In this document: positions 1 through 5,330 of the stretch, in pieces
Position numbering within the stretch: the first letter of the stretch is position 1
Layout of the letters: every line of letters starts with the position of its first letter
Assembly: GCA_050014415.1 (NCBI GenBank)
Contig: JBEKDJ010000262.1
Span: 1-6,937 of the forward strand
DNA from: JBEKDJ01 sp050014415
GTDB lineage: Bacteria; Desulfobacterota; BSN033; UBA1163
Reading direction: 5' to 3'
Length of the DNA stretch: 6,937 bases
Position numbers and translations under genes: made by a program
Notes under the pieces: generated by a model
Seen by the model: only the letters and a program-made list of their open reading frames with translations
What the model was told of the DNA's origin: nothing
Database searches by the model: none

Positions 1-351
1 ACCACACTCGAAAACACAGCTTCTAAAGAGATGGTCGAGACGCCGACTCTTAGGGGCAACATCAAGATCACCAATAAATCGAAAGATATCCTGGATATCC
101 AGGCGGTTACCATCGAATACCTGGATGAGACCGGGAAGCCAATCCCTTATAAACCTGATGAGAAAATAGTGAAGGTTTACCCATTTTGGAAGGCTCTTCA
201 GCCTGAAGGTATTGCCGAAGGGACTTTGGACGTCACGATCCCAGCGAGCGCTATCAAGGAAAAGTCCCTTAAAAAGATAGAAGTCGACCTGGTCTATGTC
301 CCCTCTCTTCTTAAACGGGAGATTTTGACATTGTCTGAAAAGGTTGAATAG
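1..351 (+). CDS. C-terminal part of a beta-rich protein of unknown function (5' truncated)
   Basis: The frame is open from the first base (accacactc...) to a TAG at 349-351, so this is the last 116 codons of a gene that starts outside the window. An ATG at 31 exists but has no SD, and the open frame continues above it, so it is probably internal. The residues alternate hydrophobic and polar in strand-like runs (GNIKITNKS, AVTIEYLDETGKPI, KIEVDLVYVP). A 'GxIxIxNxS' opening followed by a long 'DxxGKPIPYKP' turn is typical of small immunoglobulin-like or FxLYD-type beta-sandwich domains of exported bacterial proteins. That fold is inferred from pattern only. No catalytic motif, Cys pair or membrane segment is visible in this part, and the signal peptide, if any, lies outside. 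No function is assigned. Confidence 0.75.
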   Translation, partial: TTLENTASKEMVETPTLRGNIKITNKSKDILDIQAVTIEYLDETGKPIPYKPDEKIVKVYPFWKALQPEGIAEGTLDVTIPASAIKEKSLKKIEVDLVYVPSLLKREILTLSEKVE

Positions 352-416
352 TTCCTGGTGCTAATTCATGCGGCTTAGAAGAGTGAGGTTATTTTGATCA
401 CTAACTCGGATGGATG

Positions 417-458
417 CCCCCTGTTCCCCTATGTTGCCAATCTGGGGTAGACAGGCGG
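417..458 (+). other. Imperfect stem-loop in the gap before the first small-gene block
   Basis: CCTGT (420-424) pairs with ACAGG (451-455) and CCCC (426-429) pairs with GGGG (444-447), leaving a 14-nt loop and a small internal loop. This gives about nine base pairs. No T-run follows, so it is not a simple terminator. It lies about 100 nt upstream of the ATG at 553 and could be part of a structured leader. A 45-codon open frame (410-547) runs through it but has no SD and no recognisable product. Confidence 0.3.
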
Positions 459-538
459 TTTCGGCTCTTGAGCACATTCTATCTGTTATATCGCAGTGGG
501 CTATGGGAGCAAAGGGTAGCCGACCAAGTCAGTTGTAT

Positions 539-548
539 GGGAGGTGAT
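539..548 (+). promoter_or_regulatory. Strong ribosome binding site fixing the start at 553
   Basis: GGGAGGTGAT is a near-perfect complement of the 16S rRNA 3' tail, with the GGAGG core 8 nt before ATG 553. The in-frame GTG at 544 lies inside this SD and cannot be the start. A recognisable copy of the same SD (GGGAGGTTA, 4741-4749) lies at the matching place before the paralogue near 4752. Confidence 0.75.
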
Positions 549-552
549 AATC

Positions 553-732
553 ATGCTAATTGCATCGCGAAAGAATGAAGCAGAGGGGAGCAATGTTCTG
601 AAGAAAATCAAAGTTGAAGGCAACGTGGATGAGGGAGAGGAGGTAATCGTTCGCTCCAAAACTGCCACTCTAAAATGGAAAGGATTTGAATCTCAAATGG
701 TGATATGGAACAAAATTTACGAACCGATTTGA
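553..732 (+). CDS. 59-residue protein of unknown KVEG/EVIVR/KWK family, copy A
   Basis: The start at 553 is set by the strong SD at 539-548. The product is small, charged and soluble, with no Cys, no signal peptide and no membrane segment. I do not recognise the family. Its reality is supported by a paralogue in this window (near 4752-4928): from IKVEG to KWK the two align without gaps, 13 of 25 residues identical, sharing IKVEG, EVIVR and KWK, then WNK after a two-residue shift. Matching codons differ mostly at third positions (gaa/gag, gtt/gtc), as expected if the protein is what is kept. A third, truncated relative (NVLKxI..EG.VD) lies at 1903-1944. The EVIVR strand and KWK patch would suit a small nucleic-acid- or protein-binding fold, but that is inference. 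It opens the first block, 94 nt ahead of the HTH gene. Confidence 0.65.
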   Translation: MLIASRKNEAEGSNVLKKIKVEGNVDEGEEVIVRSKTATLKWKGFESQMVIWNKIYEPI

Positions 733-826
733 TGAACAAGGGACGCCAAAGTCAACAATGACAGGCCTGAATTAAATGTCGCTGGTTCCCAACGATTTAG
801 AAATTCCTAGGGAGGAGGGTTAAGAG

Positions 827-1120
827 ATGTGCAGAAGACGGCTTGCTCCTAAACCTTGTTTGAACTATCAATGTCCCCACAACCTGTTCTGGAAAGGGTT
901 AGGGCTTAACTCCGAGAAATTCAAAATCACAAATAGGTCCCTTGAAATAGGAAACTGTTGTTGTTTGATCAATGAACCGTGGACTTCGGAGGAGATTGGA
1001 GAAGTTTGGGGACTTACGATGGAAAAAATAATGGGGTGTGAGGGAATAGCATGGGAAAAAATACATGAGAAAAACGTCTGGGGACAATCAGATCGAGCGG
1101 TTTTTTCTTCATTGAATTAA
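827..1120 (+). CDS. Cys-rich helix-turn-helix protein with sigma-70 region-4-like motif
   Basis: A 97-residue protein whose ATG follows a strong SD (GGGAGGAGGG). The N-terminal part holds C2, C11 and C16 in a 'CLNYQCPHNLFWKGLGL' segment, then a triple Cys C44-C46 ('GNCCCLI') and a lone C71. Residues 52-79 (WTSEEIGEVWGLT...AWEKI) follow the sigma-70 region 4 / LuxR-type HTH pattern: 'EEIGEVWGLT' resembles the first helix and turn, and the later 'AWEKI' matches the end of the recognition helix. Likely role: a small DNA-binding regulator whose cysteines bind a metal or an Fe-S cluster, or sense redox state. The regulator call comes from the HTH; the ligand is inference. It is too short to be a sigma factor, with no region 2. 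Residues 80-97 look like an unstructured tail. The KVEG copy A gene lies upstream and the MNxRL gene 70 nt downstream. Confidence 0.8.
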   Translation: MCRRRLAPKPCLNYQCPHNLFWKGLGLNSEKFKITNRSLEIGNCCCLINEPWTSEEIGEVWGLTMEKIMGCEGIAWEKIHEKNVWGQSDRAVFSSLN

Positions 1121-1190
1121 TAGGAAAATTCATTAAACAATTGCAACATAAAGGATTCAAGAGGGGGTTTTTAAAGCAAGGGAGAGAAAT

Positions 1191-1415
1191 GTGAACAGCG
1201 AAAGACTTAAATCCATTATGGCAGTTTTAGGATGTTATAAATTAGCCCTCTTGGAAAAGCAATTTGTAGGACGAGTCAAAGAATATTGTGAGAAAAATGG
1301 CATGATCACAGAACAACAGGAATCGATTTTAGAGGGAATAAACAGGGAAAAAATTAGATGGATGAAGAAGACCCCCCAAGGGGAAGAATCCTATACAAGT
1401 AAAAGTGCTTTCTAA
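1191..1415 (+). CDS. Small helical protein of the MNxRL family, copy 1
   Basis: A 74-residue protein starting at GTG 1191 after AAGGGAGAG (1178-1186). The family is unknown to me, but it is plainly paralogous to the product of 5859-6119. Residues 1-54 align without a gap and 21 of 54 are identical, including MN, RL, M10, L13, Y16, L18, E22, F25, KN (35-36), TE (40-41), QE (43-44), LE (47-48) and EK (53-54). The composition predicts two or three amphipathic helices and a polar tail. There are two Cys (C15, C33) but no CxxC and no membrane segment. The shared 'TExQExxLE...EK' segment looks like a helix used for protein contact, which is inference. It closes the first block of small genes. Confidence 0.75.
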   Translation: MNSERLKSIMAVLGCYKLALLEKQFVGRVKEYCEKNGMITEQQESILEGINREKIRWMKKTPQGEESYTSKSAF

Positions 1416-1648
1416 CCCATCCTGCAATCAACCCCAATCCCCCTTTTTAATATCTTCATAATGGTGGTCAATGCATGGTTTACGGTTCTTTGCTACTCCA
1501 TAGTTGGAAAGGAGAGCTGGGGGGCCCCTCACAATAAGCGTTCGGTATAAGATTTTACCTTTGGCGAAAAGTCCTGGTAAAACTTGCTCGTCAAAAAATC
1601 CCGAAAGCTTGCGTTGTAGGCGAATTTGTCAGAGAAAGGGGGTAGTAC
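1416..1648. other. Gap with no supportable gene
   Basis: The stretch after the MNxRL copy 1 stop holds no + strand frame with a plausible start and SD. It contains a GGGGCCCC palindrome (1521-1528) and a short minus-strand frame ending near 1529 that could be a gene remnant but shows no start. The last bases (AAAGGGGGT near 1636-1643) look like an SD for the broken RHH gene that follows. Confidence 0.5.
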
Positions 1649-1852
1649 CTGCGCAAGGCAAGGAGAAGATTTAATATTTGGTTGGATGAGGATGGGGTGA
1701 GAAAATTGGAGGAGTCTATCAAGAGTACAGGGATGTCTGTGTCTTGAATGATCGAGGTGATGATGAGGTTTTCGGTGCATATATGGGCTAAGTCGATAGA
1801 GGATATTTCTAGTAGAATTGTGGACCTCGAGCAAAAGAGGAGGCTTAAATAA
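1649..1852 (+). pseudogene. Broken ribbon-helix-helix (CopG/MetJ-type) protein with in-frame TGA
   Basis: Reading from CTG 1649, the frame gives a classic RHH layout. A basic strand 'RRRFNIWLDED' is followed by a first helix 'GVRKLEESIKSTG', then 'MSVS', a stop (TGA, 1745-1747), and a second helix beginning 'MIEVMMRFSV'. In the RHH family the turn is usually 'S-x-S-E/R-x-I', so the TGA sits where Glu or Arg is expected; CGA to TGA is one transition. The frame then stays open to TAA 1850-1852, for 67 codons in all. A good SD (AAAGGGGG) sits about 6 nt before the CTG, which suggests the original start ATG has become CTG. RHH proteins are DNA-binding repressors, often plasmid or toxin-antitoxin regulators; no toxin gene is visible beside it. 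The family call rests on motif pattern. Two defects favour a pseudogene, though recoding or a sequencing error is possible. Confidence 0.5.
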
Positions 1853-1866
1853 AAACCCTTTGGGCG

Positions 1867-2004
1867 ATGACAACATCATTGCAAAAAGGAGTAACAAAGC
1901 GGAACAATGTTCTGAAAAGAATCGAGTCTGAGGGTGAAGTGGACGGCAGGAGCTACCCCGCGGGGAGCCCGGAGGCTGTCTCCATGCGGAACCGGTGTAC
2001 TTAA
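1867..2004 (+). pseudogene. Truncated KVEG-family relative fused to a piece of RRM coding sequence
   Basis: A 45-codon frame from ATG 1867 to TAA 2002-2004. Residues 13-26 (NNVLKRIESEGEVD) match 'SNVLKKIKVEGNVD' of the protein at 553-732, and the DNA is also similar there (AATGTTCTGAA shared). The EVIVR and KWK parts are absent. Instead the frame passes a GC-rich hairpin (1952-1968) and then a segment reading AVSMRNR, which is nearly identical in DNA and in reading phase to AVSMLNR of the RRM protein at 5549-5815. No usable SD precedes the ATG, because the sequence before it is CCCTTTGGGCG. This looks like joined debris of two gene types lying directly before the kinase gene. An expressed 45-residue peptide or leader ORF is the alternative. 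Confidence 0.45.
1963..1995 (+). repeat. 33-nt near-copy of RRM gene sequence (partner at 5712-5746)
   Basis: GGGAG-CCCGGAG-GCTGTCTCCATG-C-G-GAACCGG matches 5712-5746 with one substitution and two single-base gaps. The ungapped 21-base core (1975-1995 versus 5726-5746) has 20 identities. In the RRM gene this encodes helix alpha-2 (AVSMLNR), so the RRM gene is the likely source and this the displaced copy. The segment contains a small hairpin, GGAG(1971-1974)-GCTGT-CTCC(1980-1983). It lies about 30 nt before the kinase start. Confidence 0.65.
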
Positions 2005-2026
2005 TGTTTTTGGTGAGACGAGATTT

Positions 2027-3835
2027 ATGGATCCTTTGAAGATTGATCAGAAACACCTTGAATCTATTAGGTCCCGTTTGTCGGAGAAAGGTATTAACCT
2101 TTCCATCGAAGAAGTGAATGGGGTAGCCGACCTGATCCAGGATGAAATTCTTTACTGTTATGTAAACCAATTGATCACTCAGGTTGAAAAGATCCTTGAC
2201 ATAGATCCTTCCCTACCGGAAAGGGAGATTCTCCAGTTCGTAGCGAAGACCATCGTGGAATATCTTAGTGCGGAGGTCGCAAGCATACGGATTTACGATC
2301 CTGACAAGAAAGAAATGATCTCTTATGGGTCTTATCCCAGCCTGGGTGAAAATCGTGAGGAGGTAATCCCTTTTGAAGATACGGTCGCCGGTGAGGTGGT
2401 CAAAACGCGCCAGAGTTACTTGGTACGCAATATCCTAAAAGAAGAGAGATACAAGAATAGTGAGAAGGTTGCAAAACTCGGAATCCGTTCGATGCTTGCT
2501 GTACCGATCTACCTCCGCCGTTTTTCTAAGGCTGTAGACACAGAGGGAGTCCTCCAGATCTATTATAAAGAGGAAGATAAGGTGTTTACACCGCTGGAGG
2601 TCGAGATTGCGGAGATGATTTCAAAACGGGTGGGTTATGTCATTGCTTTGAAGAGGATTAATTATCTTCATAAATTGAATGTGACCAAGGATAAGATTTT
2701 GGAGCATATCTACCAGAAATTAGCCCGAGGTGAAGGAATCAAGATGAAGGATCTGTTCAACTCAGTCATTCCAGAATTGGCGGACATCATGGAGATCCAG
2801 AGATGTTCCCTCTTCTCTGTGATGGAAGACCGGCAGTATGTCGTTTTGGAGGCTGGGTATCCAGAGAAGCAACATGGGATTGGAAGAATCTTTACTGTGA
2901 AGGAGCCCTACATTGATGCCATCGTGAATCAGACAGGACCTCTGGGTGAATTTGAAAACGAGAAGATTTACCCTGCCTATATTCTCATTAGTAATCCTAA
3001 AGAAAGTCGTCTGCTTCCGATGGATCTCAAACATTTTCTGCAGGGCCAACAAATTCATTCGGTCCTCTACATCCCCTTGAGGGTGAATGAGGGGGTCAAC
3101 TACTTTCTGGTTTTTGATGCCCAAGCGCAACACCGACGATTTACGGATGAAGAGATTGAGATTCTTACTTTCTTCGGGAAGGAATTGACCAAGGGACTGA
3201 GGTTGGAAAAGACTGACGATATCCTTCATGATTTTAAGAACCCCGCCATTGCAGTGGCAGGCTTTGCCAAAAGAGTTCAGAAGATCCTTGAAAAAGGAAC
3301 CTATCCCAAGGATGAGAAATTGGATCAGGCGTTGGATATGCTTGTGAAAGAGACTTCTCGCATTACAGAATTGGCACTGATCCTTCACGAGAAAGGGGAG
3401 GAAACGATCCTTGATTTAACGGAAGTATTGAAGAAGCGATTTCTAGTCAATGAAGAAACGCTTATGGAGTTGAATAGAGGAAACATTCAATTGATTGAGC
3501 AAGAGTTGGAATCTCCTTTATGGGTTCAATGCTTTCCCCTCCATATTGAAAGAGTGATAGATAATCTCCTTAACAACGCCTCCAATGGAATTCCTGAAGA
3601 GGGAGGAGAACTTTCTATTCGATCCTATCGTAAGGACCTTTGGGCCGTGGTTGAGATAAATAATACGGGTCAGATCTCGGAAGAGGAAAGAGACCGTATT
3701 ATTCTTGGGGAAAGCAGAGGGAGGGGGCTTCACATCAGCACTCGACTGGTCAAAAATATGAAAGGGAAAATGTGCGTGGAGTCTAGGGAAGGGAAGACCA
3801 CCTTTAGTATCCTGTTGCCTCTTGTCGAGCCATAG
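2027..3835 (+). CDS. Soluble two-GAF-domain sensor histidine kinase
   Basis: The chosen start, ATG 2027, has GGTGAG 9 nt upstream and gives 602 residues. The in-frame extension upstream to GTG 1934 crosses hairpin and debris sequence, so it is rejected. Domains: a helical N-terminus (1-60); GAF1 about 66-205, with 'GIRSMLAVPIYL' and 'GVLQIYY' typical of GAF strands; a linker helix; GAF2 about 240-390 ('HSVLYIPL', 'FLVFDAQ'); an H-box 'HDFKNPAIAVAGF' with H401 as the likely phosphoacceptor; an N-box 'DNLLNNAS' (512-519); a G1-like 'NNTGQI' (545-550); and a G2 'GRGLHIST' (565-572). G1 has Asn where DxGxG kinases have Asp, and no clear F-box separates G1 from G2. No membrane segment or response regulator is seen, so it should sense a cytoplasmic small molecule and signal to a regulator encoded elsewhere. 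ATPase competence is uncertain because of the G1 change, although N-for-D variants occur in working kinases. Confidence 0.9.
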   Translation: MDPLKIDQKHLESIRSRLSEKGINLSIEEVNGVADLIQDEILYCYVNQLITQVEKILDIDPSLPEREILQFVAKTIVEYLSAEVASIRIYDPDKKEMISYGSYPSLGENREEVIPFEDTVAGEVVKTRQSYLVRNILKEERYKNSEKVAKLGIRSMLAVPIYLRRFSKAVDTEGVLQIYYKEEDKVFTPLEVEIAEMISKRVGYVIALKRINYLHKLNVTKDKILEHIYQKLARGEGIKMKDLFNSVIPELADIMEIQRCSLFSVMEDRQYVVLEAGYPEKQHGIGRIFTVKEPYIDAIVNQTGPLGEFENEKIYPAYILISNPKESRLLPMDLKHFLQGQQIHSVLYIPLRVNEGVNYFLVFDAQAQHRRFTDEEIEILTFFGKELTKGLRLEKTDDILHDFKNPAIAVAGFAKRVQKILEKGTYPKDEKLDQALDMLVKETSRITELALILHEKGEETILDLTEVLKKRFLVNEETLMELNRGNIQLIEQELESPLWVQCFPLHIERVIDNLLNNASNGIPEEGGELSIRSYRKDLWAVVEINNTGQISEEERDRIILGESRGRGLHISTRLVKNMKGKMCVESREGKTTFSILLPLVEP

Positions 3836-4076
3836 CTCCAGACCATTTTTATTTTTAAAATATCACAAACAATGAATGTTTATTTTTCGGAAGACAGAGA
3901 GGGCGAATGAATTAGAGTGGTGGTAGAAACCGTTATGGATCCGGTTGTACCTTTAGAGGCATTGTTCGAGATTGGTGAAGCGGAGTCTTAGAGCCCACGA
4001 CTAAATGAGAACGGGGCCTATAAAAGAGGTCGAGAGGATTGAATGAGATCTTAAAGCAGATAACTCATACAGAGAT

Positions 4077-4082
4077 AAGGAG
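4077..4082 (+). promoter_or_regulatory. Ribosome binding site fixing the CBM48 start at 4090
   Basis: AAGGAG stands 7 nt before ATG 4090. This favours that start over an in-frame TTG at 4039, which would add 17 non-conserved residues ahead of the Lys-rich leader. Confidence 0.7.
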
Positions 4083-4089
4083 AAGAAAG

Positions 4090-4383
4090 ATGAAGAAGAA
4101 ATCATCCGAGAAAGCCAAACCTAAGACTAAGAAGGTTCGATTCAGTTTGTATGCCCCTGAAGCTGAGCGAGTATTCTTGGCAGGAGATTTCAATCATTGG
4201 GATGTCAATAACCTCCTGCTGAAGAGGAATAATAAAGGAACCTGGGAGGCCATTGTCACTCTACCCCCTGGAAAGTATGAATATCGTTTCTGGGTTGATG
4301 GAGTCTGGCATGATGATCCAAATGCCCATGAAAGGGTTGAAAATCTTTTTGGAAGCCAAAATTGCGTCAGAATTGTGAGTTAA
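4090..4383 (+). CDS. Free-standing CBM48 / AMPK-beta-type glycogen-binding domain protein
   Basis: 97 residues: a Lys/Ser-rich leader (1-15) and then one complete CBM48 (isoamylase N-terminal / AMPK1-CBM) domain. Visible hallmarks are 'VRFSLYAPEAERVFLAGDFN' (16-35) with 'GDFNHWD' at 32-38, W52, 'GKYEYRFWVDGVW' (61-73), 'DDPNA' (75-79) and N91 near the end. In the family, the Trp of GDFNxW and a second Trp stack on alpha-glucan. No catalytic domain follows, so the protein binds glycogen- or starch-like glucan, or a protein partner, without acting on it. It may target something to storage polysaccharide or act as a small regulatory subunit like the AMPK beta glycogen domain; both roles are inference. 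It has no signal peptide, so it is cytoplasmic. It stands alone, 254 nt after the kinase gene and well before the RRM block. Confidence 0.9.
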   Translation: MKKKSSEKAKPKTKKVRFSLYAPEAERVFLAGDFNHWDVNNLLLKRNNKGTWEAIVTLPPGKYEYRFWVDGVWHDDPNAHERVENLFGSQNCVRIVS

Positions 4384-4506
4384 AATAGGAGACATTCTCA
4401 ATATCCCAAGGGTGAGTCCATAGGTCACATTGCCCATAATGTATGGAGGATTGTTGAAAAAGGGATACCTTTGAACCTGACAGACAATGTCAAATGGATC
4501 GAGTGA
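4384..4506 (+). pseudogene. Possible gene remnant without a start codon
   Basis: Directly after the CBM48 stop (TAA 4381-4383) the same frame stays open for 40 codons to TGA 4504-4506. It reads in a protein-like way near its end (SIGHIAHNVWRIVEKGIP, then LNLTDNVKWIE). It has no in-frame ATG or GTG and no SD. I do not recognise the sequence. It may be the end of a lost gene or chance coding-like composition. It is recorded because it occupies the first third of a long gap. Confidence 0.25.
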
Positions 4507-4599
4507 GCAGAATCCATCTGACCCTGTAAATTTATGGCATACACTCTCCTTAAAATACGGCCCGTTTTTCTTGTCTCCTCACATGCTTTGAAGATTTTC

Positions 4600-4628
4600 T
4601 TGCTTTTGAGTCTAAATTAGTATATACT
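4600..4628 (+). promoter_or_regulatory. Sigma-70-type promoter
   Basis: TTGCTT (4600-4605) and TATACT (4623-4628) are separated by exactly 17 bases in an AT-rich stretch, the consensus arrangement for a housekeeping promoter. Transcription would begin near 4635. It precedes the candidate small RNA and, by read-through, could feed the RRM block. Confidence 0.6.
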
Positions 4629-4634
4629 TAATTG

Positions 4635-4721
4635 CTAAGACCAAAAAAGTTGCACAGAGCCTTTTAGGCTTATAGCATATGCCCGCAAGAACTCTAAACG
4701 ACTTCTTTGCGGGTTTTTTTT
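4635..4721 (+). ncRNA. Candidate small RNA or attenuated leader, about 87 nt
   Basis: A predicted promoter (4600-4628) and an intrinsic terminator (4682-4721) bracket a short sequence with no ORF. Inside it is one small hairpin, AGCC (4658-4661) with GGCT (4667-4670) and a five-base loop, then a single-stranded stretch and the terminator stem. I recognise no Rfam-like class: it is not 6S, SRP, tmRNA or a riboswitch known to me. It could act as a trans-acting small RNA, or as a 5' leader whose terminator limits transcription into the KVEG-paralogue/RRM genes 240 nt further on. Confidence 0.4.
4682..4721 (+). terminator. Rho-independent terminator
   Basis: CCCGCAA (4682-4688) pairs with TTGCGGG (4707-4713). 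GAA/TTC can extend the stem past one bulged base, and eight T's follow (4714-4721). The loop is A-rich. It lies about 300 nt after the CBM48 gene and just before the second small-gene block, so it ends either CBM48 read-through or the small RNA. Confidence 0.85.
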
Positions 4722-4751
4722 ATTAGCATAAGAGGCGACAGGGAGGTTAAA

Positions 4752-4928
4752 AGGGTCATTGCCTTCTACAAGGGGCAGGGAAATGGTGGTGTGAAAGTAA
4801 TCAAAGTTGAGGGCGAAAGGGAAAAAGAAAAGGAGGTAATCGTCCGCCACGAAGTTGTCTCTTCGAAATGGAAAACGTGGAATCATGACAATTTCTCACG
4901 TGACTGGAACAAGAATGATTCCGTCTAG
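4752..4928 (+). pseudogene. KVEG/EVIVR/KWK family, copy B, start codon lost
   Basis: This frame is paralogous to the 553-732 protein (IKVEG, EVIVR, KWK, WNK conserved). The upstream SD is also conserved in place (GGGAGGTTA at 4741-4749). The codon that lines up with the ATG of copy A is AGG (4752-4754), followed by 'VIA' matching 'LIA' of copy A. So the start seems to have been lost by one base change. Other starts are possible: GTG 4791, preceded by AGGGG/AGGG, would give 45 residues keeping the whole conserved core. TTG 4707 lies in the terminator stem and is unlikely. The family core is intact to the TAG at 4926-4928, so a working short version cannot be excluded. It sits just upstream of the first RRM gene. 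Confidence 0.5.
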
Positions 4929-4951
4929 CAAAGAGAAATCAACTTAAAAAA

Positions 4952-4957
4952 AAGGAG
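4952..4957 (+). promoter_or_regulatory. Ribosome binding site fixing the RRM1 start at 4965
   Basis: AAGGAG ends one base before an in-frame ATG at 4959, which is too close, but 7 nt before the second ATG at 4965. The latter gives the usual family start MNIYVGNLSY. Confidence 0.75.
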
Positions 4958-4964
4958 AATGATT

Positions 4965-5279
4965 ATGAATATCTATGTGGGAAACTTATCCTATGATGCA
5001 ACAGATGTAACGATTCGGGAGGCTTTTGAACCCTTCGGCGAGGTAACCTCAGCGAGAGTGATCAAAGACAAGTATAATGGCCAGTCCCGGGGGTTTGGTT
5101 TTGTAGAAATGCCTGCGCAGTCTCAGGCTCAAACGGCCATTAAGAGCCTTAACGGGAAGGACCTCCTGGGAAAACCAATCAGTGTGAATGAGGCACGTGT
5201 TCGCGCCGATCAGGGGAGAACCGGAGGACAGGGAGGGCGAGGGCGGATGGATTATAGCAGCCGCGGAAACCGTTATTAA
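4965..5279 (+). CDS. Single-RRM RNA-binding protein with Gly/Arg-rich tail (RRM1)
   Basis: 104 residues: one RNA recognition motif (about 2-79) and a basic Gly-rich tail (80-104, with GGQGGRGR and a final RGNRY). RNP2 is IYVGNL (3-8) and RNP1 is RGFGFVEM (42-49). All three RNA-stacking aromatics (Y4, F44, F46) are present, so single-stranded RNA binding is expected. In cyanobacteria, small proteins of this build (Rbp family) bind mRNA, are cold-induced and are thought to act as chaperones or stability factors; in other bacteria their role is poorly known. It is the first intact gene of the second block. The next gene, the zinc-ribbon protein, begins 51 nt after its stop in the same frame. Confidence 0.95.
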   Translation: MNIYVGNLSYDATDVTIREAFEPFGEVTSARVIKDKYNGQSRGFGFVEMPAQSQAQTAIKSLNGKDLLGKPISVNEARVRADQGRTGGQGGRGRMDYSSRGNRY

Positions 5280-5330
5280 TCCTGTTTCCTTCAAACAGTT
5301 CAATCAGATACTAGAAAAGAGGTTGACCAA

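Noticed and set aside
410..547. 45-codon + strand frame from ATG 410
   Set aside because: It has no SD, crosses a hairpin and ends inside the SD of the next gene; no recognisable motif or paralogue in the window.
1952..1968. GC-rich palindrome as a known riboswitch or a group II intron element
   Set aside because: I could not match it to any conserved riboswitch core or intron domain; only the hairpin itself is supported.
1529..2170. Long minus-strand open frame (213 codons)
   Set aside because: It overlaps the RHH remnant, the KVEG fragment and the kinase start on the + strand, is rich in His/Pro/Ser in a shadow-like way and has no SD. Its last 35 or so codons look slightly protein-like but have no supporting motif.
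2762..3388. Minus-strand frame of 208 codons inside the kinase gene
   Set aside because: It lies wholly within a well-supported + strand gene with clear domains; its translation has no motif.
3926..3942. GAAACCGTTAT..ATCC resembling the end of the RRM1 gene (5266-5282), in the same codon phase (RNRY / GNRY)
   Set aside because: 15 of 17 bases match, but a match of this size is expected by chance about once in a window this long. Surrounding codons are broken by stops, so a second RRM relic flanking the kinase cannot be claimed.
4707..4790. TTG 4707 as the start of KVEG copy B
   Set aside because: The codon lies in the 3' arm of the terminator stem and would encode a Phe-rich run from the T-tract. 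Similarity to copy A begins only at 4752.
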